Origin: Tethya wilhelma
Lineage: Eukaryota; Porifera; Demospongiae; Tethyida; Tethyidae
Direction of reading: 5' to 3'
DNA length: 64,000 nucleotides
Assembly (NCBI GenBank): GCA_964030475.1
Contig: CAXIPT010000004.1
Location: 2,307,327 to 2,371,326, forward strand
Every line of letters begins with the position of its first letter. Position 1 is the stretch's first letter. The position numbers and the translations under genes are program-made. This document shows, piece by piece, positions 11,172-21,507 of the stretch. The notes beneath the pieces are model-generated. The model made no database searches, was not told where the DNA came from, and saw nothing but the letters and a program-made list of their open reading frames with translations.

Positions 11172-11337
11172 TTAAGAGTATCCACTACTAGAAATCCATG
11201 CTGTAGTTAGGTCACTGGATATACTCCTAAATGCTGCTTGTAAAATGGGTGTCTTGTCATGTAGTATTTTAGCTAAATCATCGTGTTGTTTTATATAGTA
11301 CTTAACATAGCTGAAAGTCTGTTCAATTGGGTTGTAN
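11172..11337 (-). pseudogene. IS630-like transposase, C-terminal fragment (copy 1)
   Basis: Encodes YNPIEQTFSYVKYYIKQHDD and on to the stop, including the third catalytic acidic residue in the NPIEQ block. Cut off at the N at 11338, so the first two catalytic aspartates are absent. Confidence 0.85.
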
Positions 11338-11585
11338 GTCTGTTCACAGTTACAGAGCTGCCAAGGTTTGGCAATGAGCACGAGTGCATGAGATTTGATC
11401 TATCTAGTCCTAGACCCCCCCTTTTCGCATTTCACTGGAGACTAGACTAGATAACGTGCAGTTGATCAGTATCACACTAACAAAAAAGTATGCTTTGCAT
11501 GCACTTAGCCTCATCAGTTCCCAGGCCCAGCACATGATGCTGCACGGTAAAAATGGAATAGGGGTTGCAAAAGTGAGCGAAAGCA

Positions 11586-11623
11586 CAGATAATATACTCC
11601 AACCAGTATCCGAGTATATTATC
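11586..11623. repeat. 13-bp stem hairpin
   Basis: AGATAATATACTC pairs with GAGTATATTATCT across a 12-base loop. Confidence 0.8.
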
Positions 11624-12897
11624 TATGGCAAAAGCTAGCTAGCGCGCATAGCAGTGCCCGCACCATACATGTGGGGACCAGCCTCTTTCCCTGGCCTGGG
11701 GATGAGGCTATGTGGGGACATGCTGGCCGAACATTTTCACTAGCCACACCCATAATAGTGACCTCTGAACTCAAATTATTGCAAACTGGCGAGAGAATGA
11801 GGCAAGCAATGCCAGCTCGTCCTGATGGAAGCTGAATCAGACACAGTCAATTGTATGAGGTGTTTGGTGCTGTACGCCTTAATGTTTGGGTTGCTACTTC
11901 ACCTATCGACCGTGGTACACGAGAAACACCCCAACATGAGTGAGTTGACCAAAATAGTATTATTATAGCTATTGTACATTTATTAACTGTTTTTCATAAT
12001 CTTTTCAGGCAATACAGGTTTACTACTTACTGACAGCTAATGTACTCTGCTGGAGGGTGTTAGGAAGGACAGAACGAGTCACGTTACTTAGTTGTGCTGT
12101 CTTAAAAATATCTAGCTAATGCATGATGGGCTTTATATTGGATTCAAGTACCCACCACAAACATGACTGAACATCCAAAATTTTCATCGTGCACATGTCT
12201 AACAACTTGAACAATGGCCCAAATTGTTCAAATGGAGATTTTGATAATTACAAATTTAATGTTATGACTTTTGATGGCAGTATAGGCCTATCAACCAGAG
12301 GTCCCTCCTACTGGCTACTGAGAGGAGCTGTGGTCAAAGTGGTTTATACTGACTCCCTCTGTACATTGTCTAATGGTTGCTTTCATATAGGTACATCAAC
12401 GTATTCTGCAACAGAACCCATATCTGGCTTGATTTTTACCTACAGACCTATAAAGTAATAAATATTATGTCTGTTAAGAGTGGATTAGCACTGACTGTAA
12501 ATTCTATAACAAAAAAATTTTCAACATATAATGCAAAGTACATCATGCTTCGCATACTAACAGAACTGATTTAGTCTTGTCCAGTTGAACCCTCCTTTCT
12601 GGGGTAACTTAAATTTCAGTATCACATTGGAGCTGGGATGCTTCTTCCTCAGATGCTATACTTAAATTGTCTCTTGTGCAGGTACTGCCACCTGAGCTAC
12701 AATTGTCCACATAAAATTAATATTTATAAACAAAATGTATGAAAATTATAGCTGATAGACTCACCAATCAGTGAGTGCTTCCTAGCCTATCCTGTAGTGC
12801 ATCTTCGTCAGATAAATCTCCAGAATCTCCACAGCAGCAGATTCAGTGCTCATACAAGTATATATGACTCAACTTGATTTTATGTGAGCTTCCATCA

Positions 12898-13032
12898 CTA
12901 TCTGAATGCACTGTCTTGGCTTTCAAAGGAAGAGGATGAATAACCAAGGCTCAAAGCATTACTGCTTGCACTTGAATCATCGTTGTTGTCAATAGCAGAG
13001 CTGTGGCTCGAGGAAGAACTGTGTTCAGCCAT
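12898..13032 (-). CDS. Short Ser/Asp-rich ORF or first exon
   Basis: 44 codons starting at the ATG 13032, rich in Ser (MAEHSSSSSHSSAIDNNDDS), ending at a TAG. Sequence beyond it keeps a Ser/Asp-rich character in another frame (SDSDGSSHK; SGDLSDEDALQDR), so it may be a first exon or a decayed gene. Directly upstream on its strand lie a perfect CRE and a GC-box-like element. No recognised family. Confidence 0.35.
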   Translation of the reverse strand: MAEHSSSSSHSSAIDNNDDSSASSNALSLGYSSSSFESQDSAFR

Positions 13033-13064
13033 TAGTACTAAACGTGTAGAAAATGTTTCCCCCG

Positions 13065-13100
13065 TGACGTCACGTACTAGCTCCGCCCAAACAGGAAATA
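13065..13100 (-). promoter_or_regulatory. CRE (TGACGTCA) with GC-box and ETS-like words
   Basis: TGACGTCA at 13065-13072 is a perfect ATF/CREB palindrome, followed by CTCCGCCC (reverse of a GC-box core) and CAGGAAAT (ETS-like). It sits 33 bp upstream of the ATG of the Ser-rich ORF on the minus strand. Activity is inferred only. Confidence 0.45.
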
Positions 13101-13439
13101 CAGAAATTTGCCTTTCCTGGTGGATTCAGCTCACCTCAAATCATGCGAGTTTTTACAGCTTTAGAATTTTTTGAGATTTGTTTGACTATTAATTTTTTCC
13201 TTTAACTTACACCATTTAAAGTACTTTTTGATGCAAAAAAAATTGCATGTCAGCCCCACTTTAATTGTATCAGTTTTTCCCGTACATTGTAGTTGGTAGT
13301 AGGGAAATTTGATTCTGACCCGCAGTTTAAAGAGCTTTTTAAAAATAGCATGGAGAGCAAGGTAATTGAATTTAGTGGTCCTAAGTTGGTAAAAAATTGT
13401 TCCAATGATAGAGTAGCATTTTCTGGATGTTAAGTTGAA

Positions 13440-13985
13440 TGATGGTAGTTAAAAACCATCTACAAGCTGTTTTGAGTGATCTAGGATGGGATGACCTCAC
13501 AGCTAGTGAATAGAAAAACAATAACAATATTGTGTCTTTCTTGCATGCATTTGCAAAGTTTACAAATCTCATCAGTGCAGAGGACTTTACCCGGTATGTT
13601 CGCCCCAGCTTTATTAGAACTCAATCTTTACTTGCAAGAAATGAAAAATACCTGAGACTAAAATCTTACAAAAAAGAAATTGAAAAATGTTTCAAAACAG
13701 TCACTTCTCCATTTGTTGAAGGTCATTACCTAACTGTGAATCCACAGTATCAAATATTGCTAAAAAAATACTGTTAAAAAGTGGTAAAAGGTAACTTCTT
13801 CATCAGTTAGAGAAGAATTGTTCACCTGAGACACTTCCACCTGTTGCAAATGTCACTGATACAGAAAAAGAGCCCAAAGCAGTCTATACTAAGACCCCTA
13901 GTTTATTGAACAAACGGAAGCGTGTTATAAATGAATCATTTAGAGCTGACAGTTCGCGGCCTATGAATATTGTTAACTATTCATA
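13440..13985 (+). pseudogene. Uncharacterised decayed ORF
   Basis: Not recognised. Three pieces of protein-like sequence follow each other in the same direction: HLQAVLSDLGWDDLTASE near 13460, then ORF 13532-13777 (FHAFAKFTNLISAEDFTRYV, lysine-rich later), then ETLPPVANVTDTEKEPKAVY and KRKRVINESFRADSSRP to a stop near 13985. Frame changes or stops separate them. Composition (Lys/Glu and Pro/Thr, no low-complexity runs) suggests a former gene instead of noise, but there is no domain assignment. Confidence 0.3.
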
Positions 13986-14759
13986 ATGTGGTAAAGTGGT
14001 TTTGTATGCGTGGCCAATTAGCGTTTGTACTGTGAACTATGATTCAGTATTACAAGGTTACAGTGTTTTATATCACAAGAAAGAAAAACAGGCAATGTAC
14101 TAAAGCACTAATACTTTAGTCTAGATTGTACTTTAGTCTTGAATAAATATATGTGACCTGTCAAGGGAAAACGTGCCGGTTAGGAAAATCTGCGAATTTT
14201 GAGTTAGCTATTCCAGGTAAATCTAGGCCTTCCCAGGAAGCGCATATCAAAATTTGATGCACATAGCTCAAGTAGTTTTCCAGATACAGCTCTTGCAAGC
14301 AGCCTCGTGGCTTCCTAGAAAAACAGTTGTAAAGTTGTTGCTAGGTAAACTATGGGCGGTCCGTATACTCTCCGTATCATAATTAGATCATGTACAGTAC
14401 ATGCTGAATATTACCACAGCCAACCACGTGGAGGCTAAAATTATTTAGTGAGAAGCGAGTAGTTAGGAAAGAAGACCCAGGAGACGGCTAATCGACTCAA
14501 GGAGGTAAGCGCTTGTTAGTAAAGAGATAGATTCTAGGTACTGTAAGTTCCAAGAACTAATACTGTTAATTTTTTCTTCGTTCAAAAAATCCGTATTCCG
14601 TATTCCGTTTTCCATATTCCAGTCCGGTTATACCGGTTCAAGCCACCTGGCCATTAAAAAGTTTCTCTGGGGCTTGTCTGTGGCTGCTGCCCTGGTAGGG
14701 CTTTTTGTTGAGCAAATACTAACTTTTATAGTGTAAGCTTATAGAATTTCATTATATTG

Positions 14760-16025
14760 ATGGCAAATTTAAGGCCAACTAAGTTAAATTCGGCTAGCGA
14801 TAGTGGTGAAAGTCTACAACCCCATGCCCAGGCTTATCAGCAGTGGGATATGAATCAGTATCCGTACGAGCCAGGATACAATTCATGGGATACGTACTAC
14901 AGTCGGTACCATGAAGCGGGGTATGGAGTGTATTCCAGAGCAGTCCACACTCAATACGGTGGGGTGCCTGGTGTTTACAGTCAGTGTAGTTCTTATGCTG
15001 ACAGTGAGTCTGCTGGAGTCTGGACCGAACCAAATGATTTTCAACCGGGTACCAAAGACCAAGTAAGTTTAACCACACTGAATGCACACTCAGCATCTTG
15101 ACAAGCTTAATTTTTTTATTTAAGTTTTATTTACTGATCACATGCAGCTATCACCAAAGAATACAACACCTGTGTATATATCCAGTGAGGATCAGAGTGA
15201 GGATGATAGCCCTCCAGCCACTTCTGGGGATGAGAATAAGGAAGACAGCTGTGATCTCTTATATTCTATGAAGCTTGTAAATCCTGCTCGTAAGTCGGAT
15301 TATACGATTCAAAAGTGGCGCAAAACCAACCGAGGCAAATTTAAGACTGCAGCTCAGTTGCAAATGGTTCTTAAGAAAGATTTTGTCCAATTTAAGGATC
15401 GTAGTGAGTGTCGTGTTGGCTATATAGAACCGGGACATGGGTGGAAGGGTAAGCAACGTTGGATATCGTGTGATGAAGATCTAGAAGAAATGTATAAGCT
15501 ATTTGAGGGAAAAAAGAAATACTAATGTGGTGTTTTCTACCAGTCCCAAATACTGTTTCAGCTGCAACTAAGAGGAAACACACAGAGCAAGCCGGTGAAT
15601 CTTCACACTGTCAGAGTAAGCGTACAAAATGTAGTACTTCCATTGAACAGAAATTGAGTGAATCTAAGGAAATTGTGACTAAGTTAAGAGAATAACATGG
15701 AAAAGAATTTACAGCAGAACAATTCCATGCATGGGCTCAACTGATCCAACTCAGAAAGCATCAATCACAAGACACCCCTCCAGACATGCCATTCTTTAAG
15801 AATTCAAAAAAATGTAAAGAAAAATCCTCCCGTAATGAATTGTCTACTCCTCCTAAACAGAGTTCTGTTTCTGCTGGCATATCTCCCGGACGAAGAATAA
15901 ATCTCCGTACTGAATGTATACAGCAATTACAACAGCTTGAAGATCTTTTGGAGAAAGGGAATATTAGTCCTGAAAGTCACAAGAAACTACAAGAGACAAT
16001 TCTGTCAGACATATACAAGTATTAA
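14760..16025 (+). pseudogene. Accessory protein of the IS630-like element, copy 2
   Basis: Exon 1 (14760-15062) gives the Tyr/Gln-rich prion-like N-terminus. The intron (15063-15147, GTAAGT...GCAG) is identical in length to copy 1. Exon 2 starts acidic (SSEDQSEDDSPPA), then a compact, possibly globular domain (LLYSMKLVNPARKSDYTIQK, FVQFKDRSECRVGYIEPGHG, WISCDEDLEEMYKLFEGK). A run of six A near 15510 shifts the frame by one; reading on in the new frame gives ILMWCFLPVPNT and a basic region (TKRKHTEQ), a TAA at 15692 where copy 1 has Lys, then a Lys-rich and coiled-coil-like tail to 16025. Family unknown. Its fixed place opposite the transposase suggests a role in transposition or regulation (inference). 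Confidence 0.65.
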
Positions 16026-16178
16026 AAAAATTAGTTAAATGTGCTGTTTTGACTGAGAATTCATGCAATGCCATTTATAATGTAACATAATTAGAATTTA
16101 AAGATGATGTTCAGTAAATTCGATATTCCTACTATTACATAAATTTCTTTTGGTATAAATAATTATTATAATTATTAT

Positions 16179-17096
16179 TTAAGAGTATCCACTACCAGAA
16201 ATCCATGCTGTAGTTAGGTCACTGGATATACTCCTAAATGCTTAAAATGGGTGTCTTGTCATGTAGTATTTTAGCTAAATCATCGTTGTTTTAAAAAGTA
16301 CTTAACATAGCTGAAAGTCTGTTCAATTGGGTTGTAGTCAGGGTTATATGGTGGTAGGAACATCACCAGTATACCTGCTGCATGAAATAGGTCTACGATT
16401 CCTCTGACATGGTGTATTGAACAATTATCCAGTATGACAACTGATCTGGAATTTGAACCATTAAATGTGGAATGAGACTTCCTCTTACGAAGTCAAAGAA
16501 AAAGTCGGCATTAACAGTTCCAGTTTTGTAGTCAACTGCTACAAGACCTTCAGTAGAGATTGCTGCTACTGCAGACACTCTCTCTCCATGGATTAAAGAT
16601 TGATGAGATTGCGGCAGATTTTCTTTGTGGACGAAACAGGATGTGACAACAGGAGCTACATGAGAAAATATGGGTATGCTGTAAGGGTGTGTGCTGTTCC
16701 AAAAGAGCCGCTGCCATAAATTCTCCTCTCAACTGTGATGACCTCTGCATTGCTACTTTTTGTACTTTCTTCCTAGTAATCCCATGCCTCTTAATTAATC
16801 TACAAACGGTAGCCTGAGACACTTCCACATTACTTATATCAGCTACCTTTTGACACAAATCTCTTACGTAGATAGTAGGATGCTCCAAGACCATTCCAAT
16901 TATAAACAGGGTCTAGATGTTTCTCAATGTTGCCTGTTTGGTTAATCAAGTTATAAATTCTGTGGGCAGTACTGATAGATATATTGAGATTTTCAGTTAT
17001 GTTAGTGAAAGTTAATCCCTTAAGCCCTACTCTCCATCTTATATCAGCACTTTATGGAGCTGTGCGGCCTGGTTCAGCTAAATACCTGCTTGCCAT
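16179..17096 (-). pseudogene. IS630-like transposase, copy 2, internally deleted
   Basis: From the ATG at 17096: N-terminal HTH (ISTAHRIYNL), second HTH (DISNVEVSQATVCRLIKRHG), then a rearranged catalytic core. The first Asp block (VDETG) lies inverted in a small internal rearrangement at 16612-16700, where the + strand reads VDETGCDNRSYMRKYGYAV. The VILDNCSIHHVRGI block and PPYNP block (near 16330-16440) are present. Known: DDE transposase of the IS630/Tc1/mariner superfamily. Deletions and the inversion make this copy inactive. Confidence 0.8.
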
Positions 17097-17715
17097 ACTG
17101 TTCAGTTCTGGTTTGAATTTCCCGCCAAAACTGAACTATGAATAATACAAACTATGAATATAATTACGCGGAAACGCACGCAAAAAGCTTTGGTTTTTCA
17201 AAGGAAGTGCAATCGACAGTACAAGCCTCAAAATAACCGGTACGCGATTGCCGCATTAGGAGAGGCAATACCTACGGGTAGAAAGCTACTGTATAGAAGC
17301 GCTTGGATTAGACAAGCATGTACAAAGCTTTGTCTAACCTTTCTGTCTATGTGCTGTGGCAAAATTTTGAGATTAGTCAGCTTATAAGCCAAAGAGAACA
17401 CCAAATAACAATTCATTTTTAGTGGCAGCTGCCCTGCTCATGAATATTCGCTACGGTTTGTTGCACAGCATAGCAACTGTCCTCCGTGTTAGCAACTAAG
17501 TAAAAATGAACGAGGCTAACATTGCTGTCGATATCTCCGCAATAGAAGCAGCTCCACCCCTCAAATTTTGCATGGAGCATGCTGAGATGTAGCGCAGCGC
17601 ATCTGTGCAAGAAAAAAAATTACGCGCAAAAAACGCGAATTAAACAAAAACCACATTTTACTCCAAAAACAATAATTTCCTAACCGGCACGTTTTCCCTT
17701 GACAGGTCACATATA

Positions 17716-18200
17716 CCAAGTAAATTAGTGTTAGATGTGATTAATAAGTCATCAACTCAAGAGTTTATAGTCTAAACACTAGATTTTACCAGCATACTAA
17801 ATCACCAAATCATGACTCACTGGTGTGTTTAGATATAATTTTAAAAATCTGTCCTAATTCTGTTATTCTTCTCTCTGAGTGTAAGGGTAGCAAATGCAAC
17901 CCTTACTCCTGGATTCAAAGGAAAACATAGACTGTGTTGTTGCACAAAGTGCAAGTGCTTCAATGCTGTAGGTAATGATCAACAAAAAATTAATTTCCCG
18001 ATAACTAGTGATAAAAATAACACGAAGATAAAATTAAGGGCAATGCCAAACAATGGTATATACAATTTTACTTACCACCATAAACTCCCAAACACACACA
18101 CACAGAATGAAATGCATATGTGACCATCATGTAGCTATATAAATAAATAATTGACTGTTGATTTATGGAAAAATTAAGTATAAATCACAAATCAAAGATC
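17716..18200. other. No feature recognised
   Basis: AT-rich spacer between two mobile elements, without ORF or clear repeat. Confidence 0.5.
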
Positions 18201-19420
18201 ACAAGTAAAAAAAACGTTGGAAATGTAATGAGACACAGGAATGGCTAATCGTAAAAAGAACGCAAACAAGATGGAATGGCTGTTAGAGTGTGCTCAAGTC
18301 AGTTAAAGCCTGGGTCCACTATACTGTTTTCTAATTAAATATGCGTATTTAAAATTTGAAGAAAACTACTCAAAATAGTAGGTTCATACTTATAGACTTT
18401 TTCTTTCAACTTTTAAATGGTAGTCCTCATTTGTGTACTACATTCGGTCATTCAAGCTCTGGATCAAATTCAACCCCTATTGCTAAGAGAACGAGATCTA
18501 GACTTAAAGTATAGTTTGTTGCTTGTTTTCATGTGTATTTTTGTTCGTTTGTTTGCTTGTGTGTTTCTGTTTGTTTTCGTCTCTATTTGTTCTTGTTTGC
18601 CCCTGTACATTAGTTTATTGCTCCTCTTGTTGGAGTGTGAAATTACAATTACAATTGCAATAGAGCAGTTAAAAAGCATCTTGAATAATGTATGTTTCAA
18701 GTCAGGAGGTCACATGACTTATAGTTTTTGAATAATTAGCTTCCAATGTTAAAAATAATTAATATGCAAATACAGATTATTAAATTAAGTTATAAATTAC
18801 CTTAATTAGGGTTTTTAGACTCAAGTTACTCTAAACTTTATCAGACTACCGTGTTTCAGATTTAAAAGTTGTTTACAGCTGAGATAATGCTGACTTTCCA
18901 TTTAAAGCTCACCTTTTTTGAGTGTGCTTTATATAGAAAGAGGGCTGTATCTCAGCAGTAATTACATTTTAACTCTGAAACGCGGTGGACCAATTAACTA
19001 CAGGTAATTTACATTTTAATTAATTTAATTAATAACGTAATTTAATTATCCGTATTTGCATATTAATTATTTTGCACTTTTTTAATCTTATTATTTAAAA
19101 ACCAAAGGTCATGTGACCTTGATACTCATCAATATTTTATAAAGCTTTAAAGTGATTATGCTTCTAACAATATTGTTTAGTACTTACAGAGTTAGGTGCA
19201 TCACTTTTCAATGGCATAGGGGCATTAGGCCTTAACTTGCCTGTGTGTGCAGAATTCTTCCTGTATGGGCTGCATTTAACAATCTCCTTATTGAGTCTCT
19301 CATTTTGCCCACTGGAAGAATTCCTTACACACTCTAACAGCCATTCCATCTTGTTTGCGTTCTTTTTACGATTTAGCCATTCCTGTGTCTCATTACATTT
19401 CCAATGTTTTTTTTACTTGT
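18201..19420. mobile_element. MITE family B, full-length foldback element (1.22 kb)
   Basis: Terminal inverted repeats of about 90 bp (ACAAGTAAAAAAAACGTTGG at the left; reverse complement at 19331-19420). Inner sequence is also partly palindromic: 18755-18805 versus 19005-19075 and TCACATGAC/GTCATGTGA blocks. The arms contain an ATG-led Lys-rich reading (MANRKKNANKMEWLLEC). No transposase. Confidence 0.85.
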
Positions 19421-20561
19421 TTGTTCTCATTTTTTTCCATATCTACAAATTACATTTGAGTTGGTGTGTATAGCTAGCTACTGAGCTAGTAGTCTGGCAA
19501 GCCAGACTCACTGAGCCAGCAGCGGGCTGCTGAGCTGGTACTTGAAGTCACAAGTTGTGTAGCCTGCTTGATACTGAAGTGAAACACACATCTCAGTCAT
19601 TTGGAGGCAGGAGCTGTATCATAAGATTTACTTGTCTTTCTATATGTTATGATAATGAAAGTCCTGATTCATCTGTTAAGAAGAGCAACCAGTGGTGCCG
19701 CCAGGATTCCGAAGTCCAATAGTGCCCATACAAATTTAATTTCACCCTGAAATGAGAATGTTGAGCTATGCATGCTAGCAAATTACTTAATTACACCTCT
19801 TGTAGGAATAAGCTAGGGCTATAAACGCGGATCATATTGAAACTACATTGTTTCAGTTACTCATCACTGAAGTTTCAACTTCTCTATCTTGAAATATCAT
19901 AATTTAGCAGGCTATATCAGCAATGAGACAAAACCCGTGACATTTCATTTTGTGACATGCTTTATGACACAATTTCTTTATGTATTACTAACACAAGAAC
20001 TCTAGTTTCTGTTAAACAAATCTTGATCTGTTCTCTTGAAACTAGCAAGAATCAGCTGCAGAAAATTTCAGTATGGTAAACTATTGAGTTTGGTAAGGAT
20101 CGATACACCCACTTGCTGAATTATTAGTTTTCAGCAGAGAACAAATAATACGACTTGAAACTATCAACACAAAGTTTTGTAGTGCGAAACAGCTAATGGT
20201 ATGTATGAAACAGTACATGCTAGCGATCATAAAACTGTTTTCATCGATATTTGCATCAGTGATTTGCATTTATGGAGCTCTGAAGAGGGAACAACATGAA
20301 ATTGATCAGTACACATCAACAAACATATGGTGACAAAAAATTTTGTGAAACACACCAGGTACTCAGACTTGGAATATACAGAGCTACATAGTTATGCCAC
20401 AATATGCATAAGTTTTGCCTATGCTTCCTACAGATACCAGCTCACACCCTATTGTCCACTTTGGTAGTGAACTGACGACATCAGTCACTAAACCAGTCTG
20501 CAAACACAGAGAACAAACCTATATGCTTTAATTTCATTATAAAATACTAAAACAACATATG
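19421..20561. other. No feature recognised
   Basis: AT-rich. Short ORFs only, none with recognisable domains. Confidence 0.5.
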
Positions 20562-20865
20562 TAGAGTAGGCGATCAATGCTCGGACACCATCAATTATCG
20601 GACGCTATTCTGACTTACCTGTGGGCGTTGCTGCTTCGAGACTATTACCATTAGACTACTCGTGAAAATCTACTCCAGGTTGTGCAAACATCCAGCCCCA
20701 CCCCCTTTCTGTAACGCTTTCTGGCACGATTAAAAGGTGTGTTCAAAATAATCAATAGTCGGCCCAAAAAATCACATCACGGACGGCAGCTCAAAACAAC
20801 CTGTAAACCTGTGGTAGAGCTACTCAATCTGGAGATCAGAAAGTTCAGTTCTCTTACTATAAAAA
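20562..20865. mobile_element. MITE family A, copy 1
   Basis: Begins TAGAGTAGGCGATCAATGCT; the same sequence occurs inverted at 26876-27195 and partly at 29268-29354. Contains the inverted pair ATCAATTATCGGAC and GTTCAAAATAATCAATAGTC. No ORF. Right edge approximate. Confidence 0.7.
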
Positions 20866-20933
20866 AACATTAAAAATGTAATGAGACATAGAAATGGCCA
20901 AATCGTAAAAAGATAGCAAACAAGATGGAATGG
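20866..20933 (+). repeat. MITE family B end, truncated at N (20934)
   Basis: Carries ATGTAATGAGACATAGAAAT through GATGGAATGG, matching the left arm at 18201, then stops exactly at the N. Confidence 0.85.
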
Positions 20934-21507
20934 NACATTAAACTCATCTTACTTATCATCTTAAGTTACCCTTTTATCTGAACAACCAAGTAATAGCATT
21001 ATAATAGAATTTGAAGTAAAATGATATATGTTGCTGTATTAATTTATCTCTATCTCATGAACCCATTGTTGTCCCAACTCCACATTTGATATAAATAATG
21101 TTAGAATAAGTGAAATGAAAATTTAAAAAATTGGAGGATATATATTTTTTGAACAAACAATGTTATAATTGCAAAGTTCCTAACATGTGAAATTTGACCT
21201 TTAGCAACTCCACCCCTTTCATACATATCAAATGAAAGGTAATTATATACAGATTCAAATAATACTATTATCATGACTAAATACTGTACACAACATGAGA
21301 TATAGCTCTGAATATGATATAAGGTTACTGTAGAGCCTCCAACTTTAATTTATTAGAACTCAGAAGCCATATGGTGTTTGGGGCCGATAATTGCTACAGG
21401 CTACTTATGCCATACACCTAACTTATGTCTCAAGTTTGGGCCGAATCCAACATAGGTGAGTTTTTTTTTGTGTTGAATTGACATGGAATGACCCATAACT
21501 TACTTAA

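Larger units (their letters stand above)
9926..11337 (+). mobile_element. IS630/Tc1-mariner-type element, copy 1, truncated at N
   Basis: The left end TACTGTCAATT matches the ends of other copies (14561, 17221, 23496, 29603), consistent with a TA target duplication. It carries the accessory gene (10132-11018) and the last part of the convergent transposase, then stops at the N at 11338. It begins 22 bp upstream of the integrase ATG at 9904. Confidence 0.85.
11339..14147. other. Low-information stretch with a few weak ORFs
   Basis: No transposon family recognised. Holds a small hairpin (11586-11623), an 87-codon ORF at 12192-12458 with no recognised domain, a Ser-rich short ORF (12898-13032, -) and a broken reading at 13440-13985, listed separately. 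Confidence 0.5.
14561..17221. mobile_element. IS630/Tc1-mariner-type element, copy 2 (nearly full length)
   Basis: Starts TACTGTTAATT and ends AATCGACAGTA, giving short imperfect TIRs and TA at both edges. 2661 bp. It encodes the accessory gene on + and the transposase on -, convergent, with about 150 bp of AT-rich DNA between their stop codons. Inserted into element E. Confidence 0.88.
14148..17715. mobile_element. TIR element E carrying a nested IS630-like copy
   Basis: Perfect 40-bp terminal inverted repeats at 14148-14187 and 17676-17715, beginning TATATGTGACCTGTCAAGGG. Minus the nested element (14561-17221) it is about 900 bp with no ORF I recognise, so it is probably non-autonomous. 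The TA-rich ends suggest TA target preference (inference). Confidence 0.9.

Noticed and set aside
18417..18731. Hydrophobic ORF that looks like membrane segments
   Set aside because: Phe/Leu/Val/Cys-rich translation of a TTTGTTTG-rich tract inside MITE B.
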